From: Ignavibacteria bacterium UBA2360 | GTDB lineage: Bacteria; Bacteroidota; Ignavibacteria; Tepidaquicellales; OLB5 | Reading direction: 5' to 3' | Assembly: GCA_002344125.1 (NCBI GenBank) | Contig: DDTQ01000002.1 | Coordinates: 62,001 to 126,000, forward strand | DNA length: 64,000 nt | Shown here: positions 8,714 through 17,860 of the stretch, in pieces | Layout: every line of letters starts with the position of its first letter | How positions within the stretch are numbered: position 1 is the stretch's first letter | The notes under the pieces: generated by a model | Seen by the model: only the letters and a program-made list of their open reading frames with translations | Told to the model about the DNA's origin: nothing | The model's database searches: none | Made by a program: the position numbers and the translations under genes

Positions 8714-11266
8714 TTGGAATATACAGAGAATAATCACATCATACCGGCTAAAGAAAGATTCAGAGACCTGATCGAGGGTTTGAATGTAATTACCTATGAA
8801 TTTGATCTGCATCTGCACCGGTTCACATACATAAGCCGTATGGCGGAATCAATTTTAGGTTACGCCACTGATGAATGGTTTAAAAAGGGATTTTGGTTCG
8901 ATCATCTGCACAACGATGACAGGAACTGGGCTTCAGAATTCAGCAGGTATCACATCTCCCAAAACAAAGATCATGAATTTGAATACAGAATGCTGGCATG
9001 TGACGGCACAGTGAAATGGTTTAAGGATATTGTTTCAATTACATATGATAACAATTCCCCAAGATCGCTATACGGGGTTTTGATAGATATGACCGAGAGG
9101 AAACAGACCGAAAAAGAGCTGCTTGCTAGCAAAGAAAGATATAAAACCCTGCTTGAACAGCAAACAGAAATGATAACACGATGGCAGCCCGATGGCACAT
9201 TTACTTATGTTAATGATGTGTACTGCAATTACTTCAATAAGACCCGCGAAGAACTTATAGGCAAAAGATACATTCCACAAATGCCCGTCGAAGACCTTGA
9301 AAGATTTTCAAAATTTTTCGTTTCCCTCGATAAAAATAACCAGGTTGGACAGTTTACTCACAGGGTCATAAGACCCGATGGGGAAATACGATGGCTCAGG
9401 TGGACAGATACCGCCATACTGGATGATAACGGCAGGATTATTGAATATCAGACTGTAGGCCGGGATATCACCGCAAGGAAACGGGCTGAAGTTGCCCTCA
9501 AAGAAAGTGAGCAGCAGCTCCAGTCAATCTTTGATAATGCGCCAATTGGCATGGCGTTAACGGATATGAGCAAAAGTTTCCTGAAGGTAAACAAAGCATA
9601 TTGCGATATAACGGGTTACACAAAAAAAGAGCTGCTCACAAAAACTTTTGAAGATATTACTCACCCCGATGATCTCGATCTTGATGATGACGTGTTTTCT
9701 AAAGCCGTAAACGGTGAAGGAACGCAATTTCATTTTGAAAAAAGATATATCCACAAAAACGGCAAAACCATACATGTAGAATTAAGACTGAATGTCTTAA
9801 GGGATTCAACAGGTAAGCCTTACCAGCAAATAGCGCAGGTAGTGGATATTTCAGAAAGAATTGAATCTGAACAGAAACTCAGGCAAACCCAGGCAAGGCT
9901 GACTGCGGTACTAAACAACCTGCCCAATGTGGCTATATATGAATACGGCGAAAACGTAAATTTTGTATCGGAAAACATAATGGATATTCTGGGCTATCCC
10001 GCTGAAGAATTCATGAAGAACGAATCACTTTTCAGTAACCTGATGCTTGAAGATGATATCATAACCTATGATCAGCAGGTTGCCGAGTGGAAACGCCGCG
10101 GAGCGAAAGGAGTTATCAGCAACGAAATAAGAGTACGGAACAGGAATAATGAGATAGTTTGGCTCGAAGACCATATGTATGAAGTGAACCCTGAAAACGC
10201 GAAGCCGTATTATTCAGGCATAATGATAGATATTACCCAGCAAAAGAAAACCCAGCTAAAGATGGAAGAAACCGAAACCAAACTTTCGGCAATACTGAAA
10301 AATCTTCCAAAAGTCGTCATTTACCAGTCAGGGCTGGCCAATGACTTCATTTCTGATAATATTTCAGAAATGATAGGCTACTCACCCGCAGAAGTTCTGG
10401 AAAGTAAATATTTCTTTGGAAATATCATGCACCCCGAAGATCTGCCTTCCGTAAAATTGGCACTTGCAGGCTGGAAGCAATCCGGTGACAGCGGGATCCT
10501 TAATATGGAATTCAGAGTAAAAAAGAAAACCGGCGGTTACATATGGATAGAAGACCATATGTTCAGGGTTAAAGTGAATGAAAAGGAATCTTACCTTTCA
10601 GGGATATTGATAGATATTACGGAAAGAAAAATAGCAGAACAGAAAATAAGCCGCTCCTTGAAAGAAAAAGAACTGCTGCTCAAAGAAATTCATCACCGCG
10701 TTAAAAACAACCTGCAGGTCGTATCAAGTCTGTTGAAACTGCAATCAGGGTACGTAAAAGATGAAAGCTCTCTTGATCTGCTTATAGATAGCCAAAACCG
10801 CATACGCTCAATGGCCCTGGTACATCAAAAACTATACCAATCCAAAGATTTTTCAGAGATTGATTTTTCTGAATACCTGAAACAATTGACCGAACATTTA
10901 CTGCATGTTTTCAAATCCAGGCAGGGCGATATCAAGATCGCAGTTGAAGCGGCAAATGTGAACCTCAGTATTGATCTGGCCATTCCCTGCGGTTTGATAC
11001 TTAATGAACTTATTTCCAATTCTCTTAAATATGCTTTCCCGCCCGGTAACAAAGGGATTATCACGATTAAATTCAAGTATCAAGAAAGCGGGTATGAAAT
11101 AATTGTAAGTGATAACGGTATCGGTTTCCCTGAAGATATCAACTACAGGGATACCAAATCGCTGGGTTTGCAATTGGTAAATACGCTTGTGGGGCAAATT
11201 GAAGGTACTATTACAATGAAAGTCAGCTCAGGTACAGAATTTACAATTCAGTTCCTGAAAAAATAA
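8714..11266 (+). CDS. Soluble multi-PAS sensor histidine kinase (HisKA_2)
   Basis: Cytoplasmic sensor kinase of 850 residues without membrane helices. Five PAS/PAC units follow each other (about 15-130, 145-260, 268-385, 395-515, 525-640), most ending in a DITERK-like PAC signature. Then come a HisKA_2 dimerisation domain with EIHHRVKNNLQV (phospho-accepting His at about 658) and a HATPase_c domain with NELISNSLKYAF, DNGIGFPED and a G2-like SLGLQL. The response regulator is not adjacent, so the partner is unknown. The start is a TTG at 8714; no ATG precedes the first PAS domain and an in-frame stop lies at 8687. PAS units 4 and 5 are close copies of each other, a sign of internal duplication. 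Confidence 0.9.
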   Translation: MEYTENNHIIPAKERFRDLIEGLNVITYEFDLHLHRFTYISRMAESILGYATDEWFKKGFWFDHLHNDDRNWASEFSRYHISQNKDHEFEYRMLACDGTVKWFKDIVSITYDNNSPRSLYGVLIDMTERKQTEKELLASKERYKTLLEQQTEMITRWQPDGTFTYVNDVYCNYFNKTREELIGKRYIPQMPVEDLERFSKFFVSLDKNNQVGQFTHRVIRPDGEIRWLRWTDTAILDDNGRIIEYQTVGRDITARKRAEVALKESEQQLQSIFDNAPIGMALTDMSKSFLKVNKAYCDITGYTKKELLTKTFEDITHPDDLDLDDDVFSKAVNGEGTQFHFEKRYIHKNGKTIHVELRLNVLRDSTGKPYQQIAQVVDISERIESEQKLRQTQARLTAVLNNLPNVAIYEYGENVNFVSENIMDILGYPAEEFMKNESLFSNLMLEDDIITYDQQVAEWKRRGAKGVISNEIRVRNRNNEIVWLEDHMYEVNPENAKPYYSGIMIDITQQKKTQLKMEETETKLSAILKNLPKVVIYQSGLANDFISDNISEMIGYSPAEVLESKYFFGNIMHPEDLPSVKLALAGWKQSGDSGILNMEFRVKKKTGGYIWIEDHMFRVKVNEKESYLSGILIDITERKIAEQKISRSLKEKELLLKEIHHRVKNNLQVVSSLLKLQSGYVKDESSLDLLIDSQNRIRSMALVHQKLYQSKDFSEIDFSEYLKQLTEHLLHVFKSRQGDIKIAVEAANVNLSIDLAIPCGLILNELISNSLKYAFPPGNKGIITIKFKYQESGYEIIVSDNGIGFPEDINYRDTKSLGLQLVNTLVGQIEGTITMKVSSGTEFTIQFLKK

Positions 11267-11267
11267 A

Positions 11268-11681
11268 TTACTTCCCGAAAACTTCTTCAAAAGTTTCTCT
11301 TATCCGGTCTCTCACTTTTCTGTAAACAACTTTTTTCTCTTCATCGCTTCCTGTTGCATTAAAAGGGTCTTCAAATCCTTTATGGAGCCTGTGTTTCACT
11401 TTCCCCGTAAAGACCGGGCACACTTCCTTTGCATTATCACACACAGTAATTACGTAATCAAAATCAATCCCCGTAAATTCGTCAACTTTCTTGGGATTGT
11501 GCCCGGATATATCGATACCGATCTCCTTCATTACTTCCACCGCATGGGGATTAACATTTTTTTCCGGCCGCGTTCCGGCTGAATAAACCTCAAAATCCGC
11601 GTCTATTGACCTGATAATTCCTTCCGCCATCTGGCTGCGGCATGAATTACCCGTACATAAAACCAGTATTTTAGCTTTCAT
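11268..11681 (-). CDS. arsC: Arsenate reductase, thioredoxin-coupled type
   Basis: Protein of 137 residues with the low-molecular-weight phosphatase fold. The P-loop is C9-T-G-N-S-C-R, and the redox pair C81 and C88 sits in VCDNAKEVCPVF, as in the Staphylococcus pI258 ArsC type, which reduces arsenate with thioredoxin. The conserved DPF with a nearby His (KGFEDPF) is present. No other ars gene is near, so it stands alone and could also act as a phosphatase. Its start faces the divergent metallopeptidase lipoprotein gene. Confidence 0.9.
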   Translation of the reverse strand: MKAKILVLCTGNSCRSQMAEGIIRSIDADFEVYSAGTRPEKNVNPHAVEVMKEIGIDISGHNPKKVDEFTGIDFDYVITVCDNAKEVCPVFTGKVKHRLHKGFEDPFNATGSDEEKKVVYRKVRDRIRETFEEVFGK

Positions 11682-11682
11682 T

Positions 11683-11715
11683 TTTGTATTAATATGATGA
11701 AATTAAATATGTTTG
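11683..11715 (+). promoter_or_regulatory. Candidate Bacteroidota-type promoter
   Basis: TTTG at 11683-11686 and TATGTTTG at 11708-11715, 21 bases apart, fit the TTTG / TAnnTTTG pattern of Bacteroidota promoters. It would start transcription about 25 bases before ATG 11746. Prediction only. Confidence 0.35.
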
Positions 11716-11745
11716 ATAATTGTTATATTTTCAAACCAGGAATTT

Positions 11746-12678
11746 ATGGCAAAAAGTTTAATTATAATACTATTTATCATTCTATCCATACTTCTGGGGT
11801 GCGGAAGCTATGAAAGCGATATCAAACCGGATGCTGCGGATTCTATTATCACGCGAAATGATATCAAAGAGAGTCTATCTGAAATTGAAGAGATCTTTCC
11901 GGGGTCAGATTATAGTTCTGTTATAAGAGAGCACTCAGATCAGATTCCGGATGGAATGTCTGTAACAAAATTCAGGCATTTTGTTATCTTTTCTGATATG
12001 AACGATGAATTAACCTATAAGCTCATTGATAATGATATAAGAAATGCAAGCGATGCCATGACAAACAACTATGTAAATAAACTTCCTGATGTTGTTACTC
12101 CCGTTTACCTCTTTGAACAATATGATAAATATAAAGAATTTGTAATGGATAATTATGATATTGATGAAGATGATATTTCACCCTACGGTTTCTACAAGAT
12201 ATCTAAAAATGTGATTGTTGTTCGCTATGTCACCTGGAAAGGAAGTATTACCCACGAAATCACTCACAGGTTCATAAAGGCAGATTTTCCGGAAGCTCCT
12301 TCCTGGTTTGATGAGGGTTTCGCTTCACTTAATGAAAAAGCGACATTCAGGAACGGGAACCTGATCGCTGATTTCAGCTGGAGAATTATCCCCTTAAGAA
12401 GAGCCATCAATGAAAATACTTATACCGGATTAAAACACCTAATGCAGACAAATGATAATGAGCTTTACGGTAAGCGGACTTCATACTACTACGGGCAATC
12501 CAGGTATTTATTAATGTATCTTCAGGAAAACGGCCTGTTTGAAAAATATTACAGGAACTTCAGAGATAATTTTAACAAAGATAATACAGGCATTAAGCAG
12601 CTGGAAGCGGTAACAGGTAAATCACTTAAGACCCTTGATGCGGAATTGCTTGACTATATAAAAAGTTTTAAGGAGTAG
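11746..12678 (+). CDS. Lipoprotein metallopeptidase (MA-like, HExxH)
   Basis: Lipoprotein of 310 residues with lipobox ILLGC (Cys19). It holds the zinc motif HEITH (residues 170-174) and a likely third ligand, Glu190, in SWFDEGFASL, the gluzincin pattern of peptidase MA-like proteins. About 150 residues before the motif and 120 after are helical and contain no other known domain. It probably acts on peptides at the cell envelope; the substrate is not known. I chose ATG 11746, which starts right at the signal peptide and has AGGA eight bases upstream, over the in-frame ATG at 11713. It converges with the amine oxidase gene. Confidence 0.78.
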   Translation: MAKSLIIILFIILSILLGCGSYESDIKPDAADSIITRNDIKESLSEIEEIFPGSDYSSVIREHSDQIPDGMSVTKFRHFVIFSDMNDELTYKLIDNDIRNASDAMTNNYVNKLPDVVTPVYLFEQYDKYKEFVMDNYDIDEDDISPYGFYKISKNVIVVRYVTWKGSITHEITHRFIKADFPEAPSWFDEGFASLNEKATFRNGNLIADFSWRIIPLRRAINENTYTGLKHLMQTNDNELYGKRTSYYYGQSRYLLMYLQENGLFEKYYRNFRDNFNKDNTGIKQLEAVTGKSLKTLDAELLDYIKSFKE

Positions 12679-12681
12679 TAC

Positions 12682-14043
12682 TTATCCCGCAATCTCTTCG
12701 GCGGCTTCTTCTCCTGTTACGATTGCGCCTTCCATAAATCCCTGCCAGTCAGCTAAATGTTCACCGGCAAAGTATGTATTCTTGAACTTCTTTTTCAGAA
12801 TTGGCATAACCGTGAACCACTGACCTGTTCCGTATAATGCGTACCCGCCTTTTGTATATTCATCCATACCCCAGTAATAATTGACATGTGAAACAATTTT
12901 ATCTTTTACATTTCCAAATGCTGTTTTTAAAGAATCATTTATCATGTTTGCTTTAAATTCTTCATTTTGTCTGGCAATTACATCTGCCTTATCGCCTATT
13001 GTATATGATATCAAGGCACCTTTGGTGCCGGGCTGATTTTTCGTAGCATGGTAGAAATAGTGACCGTAAACATCTGTCACCATATCAAAATCTTCATCTT
13101 TCCAGAATCTCTCATTAAACAGCACAGCGTGCTTACTTATTCTGGCGTACTGAAGTTCATTTACCGCGTTTATCTTTTCTTCAGGAAGCCCCGGCTTCCA
13201 TTTTATATTCATCATCGCGTAAGTTGGCGCAGTGCATATAAGGTTATCCCCCGAAAATATCGTTCCGTTATCGCATAATACGTCAACTTTGCCGTCAGCC
13301 TGGTTAACTTCTGTGACCTTATGTTTAAGCTTGATGTTCTCTTCTCCAACTCTTTCAGCCAGTGCATTAGAAAACATGCTGTTACCGCCTTTGATCTTGA
13401 AATCCATTTCATTTTTTTCGCTGGATTCAGCATACTCCGCAATAGCCGCGTACGCTGAAACATGGCGGATGCTTTCACCGAAATCGGTGCTGTCAAGCAG
13501 GTCACGAATCTGCAGGTCTCTTTCTGTTATACCGTTATTAACCAGGTATCTCCACCAGTCCATCTTATCAAGCCGCTTTTTATCTGCTTCGCGGAAGTTT
13601 GCGTAATCTTTGATAATCTTGTCAAACTTCGTCTTCCAGTCAGCGGAATAATCCCACCCGCCTTTCGGGGAGTACTCTCCGGCGAATGTTAAGTGAGATT
13701 CAAACTGGTTATTCTGCAGCTCCAATCCGAATTCTTGGCACATTGCTATCATTCTTTCGTGGGAGGCTCCAACCCATTCAGCTCCTAACTCAATAACAAG
13801 ATTTTCATCCTTATCTATTGGGTGAGAAAATACCCTGCCTCCAACTCTCCCCCGGCTTTCAAGTATTGTAACCTCACATCCCTTTTGTTTCAGTTTGTAA
13901 GCCGCAGAAAGGCCCGCAAAACCCGCCCCAATAATTACAACCTTTGGTTTTATGCCTTTGTTTATGCTGAAAACAGGAGGTATAATGGCCGCTCCTGCCG
14001 CCAGTACCGCCGTAGTTTTGAGAAAATCTCTTCTTGTGCTCAT
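12682..14043 (-). CDS. Tat-exported flavin amine oxidase (monoamine oxidase family)
   Basis: FAD-dependent amine oxidase of 453 residues. A twin-arginine signal (TRRDFLK, then a hydrophobic stretch) directs it out of the cytoplasm. The FAD fold begins with VVIIGAGFAGLSAAY (about 35-49), followed by ESRGRVGGRV, and ends with YFAGEHLADWQGFMEGA, the usual C-terminal flavin loop. No Cys is seen at the place where mammalian MAO binds FAD covalently, so the cofactor is probably non-covalent. The family oxidises primary or polyamines, amino acids or related compounds to aldehyde, ammonia and peroxide; the substrate is unknown. It starts 11 bases after the stop of the pentameric channel homologue, on the same strand, so the two are likely in one operon. 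Confidence 0.87.
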   Translation of the reverse strand: MSTRRDFLKTTAVLAAGAAIIPPVFSINKGIKPKVVIIGAGFAGLSAAYKLKQKGCEVTILESRGRVGGRVFSHPIDKDENLVIELGAEWVGASHERMIAMCQEFGLELQNNQFESHLTFAGEYSPKGGWDYSADWKTKFDKIIKDYANFREADKKRLDKMDWWRYLVNNGITERDLQIRDLLDSTDFGESIRHVSAYAAIAEYAESSEKNEMDFKIKGGNSMFSNALAERVGEENIKLKHKVTEVNQADGKVDVLCDNGTIFSGDNLICTAPTYAMMNIKWKPGLPEEKINAVNELQYARISKHAVLFNERFWKDEDFDMVTDVYGHYFYHATKNQPGTKGALISYTIGDKADVIARQNEEFKANMINDSLKTAFGNVKDKIVSHVNYYWGMDEYTKGGYALYGTGQWFTVMPILKKKFKNTYFAGEHLADWQGFMEGAIVTGEEAAEEIAG

Positions 14044-14054
14044 AGTTTATTTAT

Positions 14055-15158
14055 TCAAATTGCTTTATATACAAAGTAAATTACAAGTAAAAGGTAAGTA
14101 ATTGCAAAACCGAAAAAACTGTACCTGTCAAGTTTGCGCGAAAAAGCTTCTCTACCCAACTTCATGTAATGCAGTGAAATTGTTGAAATAAGGATACAAA
14201 GGAAAATATAAATAAAAGAAATATCGTGAAGTATATCCACAAGCGTTAAACTTGCATTCTGCGGCAGCGTGGAAGCTATTACATATTGGCTGGCTATTGC
14301 GGCAAATATAGCGCCCACTGAAAGTCCGAACCTTGGGTCAAGATCAAGCGGGTTAACAAAAAAGGTTAGCAGTGAGATCAGTACAGAAATGAATAGCCCG
14401 ATAAACAGCTTAAAGAATAAGCCGTTCCCCTCTCTTTCAAGCGTAAAGTAGAGAGTTGCCCTTGAAAATGATGAGTACTCATTCAATGGAATATCAGGAT
14501 CACCGTAGTTTGTTTCGTATGTGTGGTTATCTATCTTTACGTTAAAATCCTTTATCTTCCAGCCTTCAAGATGTACATCTTTATCTATTTTACTGGCTGC
14601 AGTATCAGCAATAAATACCATCTTTGTATTATCTTTATCAAAATCTTCGATCTTGATCTCAATTATCTGCTTATCAAACGGAAAATTGGTAACATCCCAG
14701 TCTTCTTTTATCTTGGTATTTATTCTTACCGAATGAAAAAAGGTATTCCCCCTCTTTTCATTCATTTCATAGGATTTGTTTAACTCCGTAGAATTTATTA
14801 TTTCAAGGTTTTCAAGTAATGCCAAACTATCCTTTGTACAATTATACCAAAGGTAAAAATCAGCATTAAGTTTATTCCCGGGGAAGTCCAGATCGTACAA
14901 TGAAAATATGTACGCACCTATCTTTACAGTATCCGCAGGACCGCCTGTTTCCTCTTCTTTGGTTTCTTCTTCTTTTGCTTCTTCTTTTTTGGTTTCTTCT
15001 TTTTTCTTCAGTTCAGCGTTTCTTTTCAGATCTGCGTCGACTTTCTTCTGCACCGGTTCAGTCTTATTCTGCCATAACGCGCCTGCGGCTAAAATAAAAA
15101 AAAGCGCCAGCGGAATCAGACTTACCAGGATCCTTTTTCCTTTGTATAAATTCTTCAT
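14055..15158 (-). CDS. Pentameric ligand-gated ion channel homologue
   Basis: Membrane protein of 367 residues with the layout of prokaryotic Cys-loop-less receptors (GLIC/ELIC type). After a signal peptide or anchor (10-28) comes a Lys/Glu-rich stretch (about 38-71) of low complexity that is not usual in the family. The ligand-binding beta domain spans about 76-243 and contains the Pro-loop motif NFPFDKQ (158-164), without the two flanking Cys of animal receptors. Four membrane helices follow (about 249-268, 277-297, 308-330, 346-365); the second, GLSVGAIFAAIASQYV, would line the pore. Upstream lies an FMN reductase gene and downstream, 11 bases away, a monoamine oxidase-like gene. The ligand is unknown; primary amines are plausible from this context, as ELIC is amine-gated. 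Confidence 0.75.
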   Translation of the reverse strand: MKNLYKGKRILVSLIPLALFFILAAGALWQNKTEPVQKKVDADLKRNAELKKKEETKKEEAKEEETKEEETGGPADTVKIGAYIFSLYDLDFPGNKLNADFYLWYNCTKDSLALLENLEIINSTELNKSYEMNEKRGNTFFHSVRINTKIKEDWDVTNFPFDKQIIEIKIEDFDKDNTKMVFIADTAASKIDKDVHLEGWKIKDFNVKIDNHTYETNYGDPDIPLNEYSSFSRATLYFTLEREGNGLFFKLFIGLFISVLISLLTFFVNPLDLDPRFGLSVGAIFAAIASQYVIASTLPQNASLTLVDILHDISFIYIFLCILISTISLHYMKLGREAFSRKLDRYSFFGFAITYLLLVIYFVYKAI

Positions 15159-15183
15159 GCTGTATTCTATACGGTTTTGTTTT

Positions 15184-15753
15184 CTAATCTCTTAATCTTT
15201 CTGCCAGTATAAACAATTCATTTGATAGCCTGTTTAATTTCTTAATCACAGCCTCACTTCTCAGGTTTCCTTTACTATCAAACAAGTTGCTTGCGTAACC
15301 AATAGCCATGCTGTTCGGGGCGGCAACACCCCTTAAATTGTGTACTATACTTATCATGCTGTTCAATGTGGCGTAACCCGCGTTTTCGGCGCCGCCAAGG
15401 GCGATACATCCCACAGGTTTCAGGCTTAAGTATGGCAGCTTATCAGCAGAAAGTACCTCAAGGTAATCAATGACATTTTTGAATGCGGAGCTTACCGTTC
15501 CGTGATACTCCGGCGAAGCGAAAAGAAATCCGTCCGCAGCCCTGATCTTTTTCACTAATTCTGTAAATTTACGGTTCTTCACAGCCTTAAGTGCTTTGTA
15601 ACTGAAGACCGGAAGGTTCATCGACTTAATATCAGCAATATATACTTCAGCTCCCTGCAGTTTTAACCTTTTTGCAGCGTATTTTAATACTGCCAGAGTG
15701 GAAGATCTGTTCTCCATGCTTCCGCCCAGGCATACTATATTGATTTTTTTCAT
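15184..15753 (-). CDS. NADPH-dependent FMN reductase
   Basis: Flavodoxin-like reductase of 189 residues (SsuE/ChrR family). The FMN phosphate loop is GGSMENRSST near the start, and SPEYHGTVSSAFKN (about 79-92) is the family signature around the isoalloxazine ring. It would supply reduced flavin or reduce quinone-like compounds. I chose ATG 15753, which opens on the first beta strand KKINIVCLGG. The stop lies 25 bases before the channel homologue gene; the three minus-strand genes may be co-transcribed. Confidence 0.85.
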   Translation of the reverse strand: MKKINIVCLGGSMENRSSTLAVLKYAAKRLKLQGAEVYIADIKSMNLPVFSYKALKAVKNRKFTELVKKIRAADGFLFASPEYHGTVSSAFKNVIDYLEVLSADKLPYLSLKPVGCIALGGAENAGYATLNSMISIVHNLRGVAAPNSMAIGYASNLFDSKGNLRSEAVIKKLNRLSNELFILAERLRD

Positions 15754-15876
15754 TGGAATTTTCAAGTATAATAAACCAAATATTAAGAAATTAGTCATTC
15801 ATCAAAATATTTTTCCCCGTTCAAAGTAAAAAAAATACTCTTTAAAATTTCGTTTTAATTAGGTATTTTTGTGATT

Positions 15877-16179
15877 ATGACAAATGAACAGTTAAAAAAG
15901 GCTATAGTTGCCTTACAGAATATCTCGATCAATTTTAAGATAGATTATTTTTTATTTACAGGTAAATGCCAGATCAGGGGATTTATAATCCACAATCCGG
16001 ATGATCTGAGTAAAGTAAAGAGCATTCTTGAATCTGATATTTTGAAAAATTTTAAGATAAAGAAAAGTAAAGAGTGGTATTTGGGTGATAACGTTGAGGT
16101 TGTTTACATGCAGCTGAAGAAAAAGATCGAGATCAGCATCGAGGAGTTTGAAGCGTTCCAGGTAAATAACTACGCTTAA
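15877..16179 (+). CDS. Hypothetical protein, 100 residues
   Basis: Not recognised. The protein has no signal peptide or membrane helix. It is rich in Lys and Ile and seems to form an alpha/beta fold with strands around FKIDYFLFTG, CQIRGFIIHN and NVEVVYMQL, and a helix in KVKSILESDILK. It is a single gene between two genes on the other strand and converges with gatA with no space between stops. ATG 15877 is preferred to GTG 15871. A TATTTTTG promoter-like box ends only six bases before the ATG, so the message may have almost no leader. Confidence 0.6.
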   Translation: MTNEQLKKAIVALQNISINFKIDYFLFTGKCQIRGFIIHNPDDLSKVKSILESDILKNFKIKKSKEWYLGDNVEVVYMQLKKKIEISIEEFEAFQVNNYA

Positions 16180-17601
16180 CTATTTTCTGTTCATTAATAA
16201 ATTACCCAGCCTTAATATGCCTGCTTCATCAAAATCTTTTCCGATTACCTGAAGCCCGATAGGCAGCCCTGAATTATCATTTCCTGCCGGGATACTTAAA
16301 GCCGGATTACCCGATAAGTTAGAAGAAGTAGTATAAACATCATTTAAATACATAGCCAGCGGGTCGTTGGTTTTTTCGCCCAGCTTAAATGCTGTTGTTG
16401 GAGTAGTTGGTGTTAAAATAAAATCAACCTTTTCAAATACATTTCTGAAATCATCTTTTATCAGCCTTCTCACTTTCTGTGCCTTTTTGTAATACGCGTC
16501 ATAGTATCCGTGCGAAAGCACGTATGTGCCCAGCATTATCCTCCGCTTTACCTCCGGGCCGAATCCTTCGGTTCTTGAATTAACATACATATCTTCAAGT
16601 ATCGCGGAATCTTTAGCCCTCAAACCGTATCTTGCGCCGTCATATCTTGCAAGGTTACTCGATGCTTCTGCTGTGGTTAGTATATAATAAGCCTGTATCG
16701 AGTATTTTAAATTTGGTAATTTTACCGGTACTATTTCACATCCTTTGTTCTTCAGGAATTCTGCAGCCTGATTCATAGACTCTTTTATTTCAGGCTGCAA
16801 CCCTTCATCATCTAGATCTTCGACTATACCGATCTTTATGGTTGCAGGGTTTATGCTTTCAATATTTTGAGAATAACTTTCAACTGAAAGCTCAACTGAA
16901 GTGGAATCATTTTTATCTTTGCCCGCCATTACTTCAAGCACAAGTGCTGCATCATGAATATTTTTTGCGAAAGGTCCGATCGAATCGAATGAAGAAGCGA
17001 ATGCTGTCAGGCCGTACCGTGAAACCCTTCCATAGGTTGGCTTTAATCCAATGATACCGCAAAAAGCCGCAGGCTGGCGTATGGAGCCGCCTGTATCTGT
17101 GCCAAGTGAAACCATACACATATCTGCCGCCACAGCTGCGGCGCTTCCGCCGGATGAACCGCCGGGAACCCTTGTATTATCAACCGGATTCAAAACACTT
17201 CCGTAAGCTGAATTCTCATTGGATGAACCCATTGCGAATTCATCACAATTGGTTTTACCTATGATTATTGCATCTTCATCAAGCAATCTCTGCACTGCTG
17301 CCGCAGTATATAAAGCTTCAAAGTTTTCCAGGATTTTTGATGAGCAGGTAAGTTTGTAACCCTTTAAAGATAACACATCTTTCACGGCAATTACCATACC
17401 GGCAAGCTTGCCGGCTGTTCCTGCCTTGAGTTTTGAGTCAATTTCTTCAGCGCGTTTTAGCGCTTCTTCTTTAAATATCAAAAGGAAAGCATTCAGATGC
17501 TTTCCTTTTTCAATATTACCAAGGTAATATTTTACAATATCCGTGCAGGAAACTTTCCCTGTTACAAGTTCATTTCTTAATTCAGCGTAATCATTGTACA
17601 T
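16180..17601 (-). CDS. gatA: Aspartyl/glutamyl-tRNA amidotransferase subunit A
   Basis: Amidase subunit of the GatCAB complex, which converts Glu-tRNA(Gln) to Gln-tRNA(Gln) (and Asp-tRNA(Asn) likewise) with ammonia from glutamine. The amidase signature and the Ser-cisSer-Lys triad are present: K74 in IAVKDVL, S149 in GGSSGGS and nucleophile S173 in TDTGGSIRQP. The 473 residues match the family. An alternative TTG start at 17610 is better spaced from an AAGGTG sequence; I keep ATG 17601. It is the last gene of the minus-strand run from 20435; gatB and gatC are not in the window. Confidence 0.95.
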   Translation of the reverse strand: MYNDYAELRNELVTGKVSCTDIVKYYLGNIEKGKHLNAFLLIFKEEALKRAEEIDSKLKAGTAGKLAGMVIAVKDVLSLKGYKLTCSSKILENFEALYTAAAVQRLLDEDAIIIGKTNCDEFAMGSSNENSAYGSVLNPVDNTRVPGGSSGGSAAAVAADMCMVSLGTDTGGSIRQPAAFCGIIGLKPTYGRVSRYGLTAFASSFDSIGPFAKNIHDAALVLEVMAGKDKNDSTSVELSVESYSQNIESINPATIKIGIVEDLDDEGLQPEIKESMNQAAEFLKNKGCEIVPVKLPNLKYSIQAYYILTTAEASSNLARYDGARYGLRAKDSAILEDMYVNSRTEGFGPEVKRRIMLGTYVLSHGYYDAYYKKAQKVRRLIKDDFRNVFEKVDFILTPTTPTTAFKLGEKTNDPLAMYLNDVYTTSSNLSGNPALSIPAGNDNSGLPIGLQVIGKDFDEAGILRLGNLLMNRK

Positions 17602-17639
17602 TTTTATCAAAAGATTATATTCACCTTACCGGATTGCGA

Positions 17640-17825
17640 TCAGCTTGTCTTTTTTTCGTCAGTTGTTGCGTTGTTGATTTCTGACTCAATATCCCTGGAT
17701 GCCTTTTTAAATTCTCTCATTCCTTTACCCAGCCCTGACATAAGATCGGGTATCTTTTTGGCTCCAAAAAGAACAAGGATAACGATACAGATCAAAATTA
17801 TTTCCTGCGGTCCTAATCCAAACAT
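17640..17825 (-). CDS. tatA: Sec-independent translocase subunit TatA/E
   Basis: Small protein of 61 residues. One membrane helix at the N terminus (IILICIVILVLF), the hinge FGAKKIPDL, then an amphipathic helix GLGKGMREFKKA and a charged tail: the TatA plan. With TatC it forms the pore for folded proteins carrying twin-arginine signals, such as the amine oxidase at 12682-14043. tatC is not in the window. A hairpin lies between its ribosome binding site and the gene before it. Confidence 0.9.
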   Translation of the reverse strand: MFGLGPQEIILICIVILVLFGAKKIPDLMSGLGKGMREFKKASRDIESEINNATTDEKKTS

Positions 17826-17838
17826 TTTATTGCTCCAT

Positions 17839-17856
17839 TGTTCCCTTTTGGGAACA
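17839..17856. other. Perfect hairpin before tatA
   Basis: TGTTCCC and GGGAACA flank a loop of four T on the plus strand. It sits 13 bases before the tatA start, just above a GGAG ribosome binding site. There is no T tract, so it is more likely an RNA-stability or translation element than a terminator. Confidence 0.4.
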
Positions 17857-17860
17857 TTTA

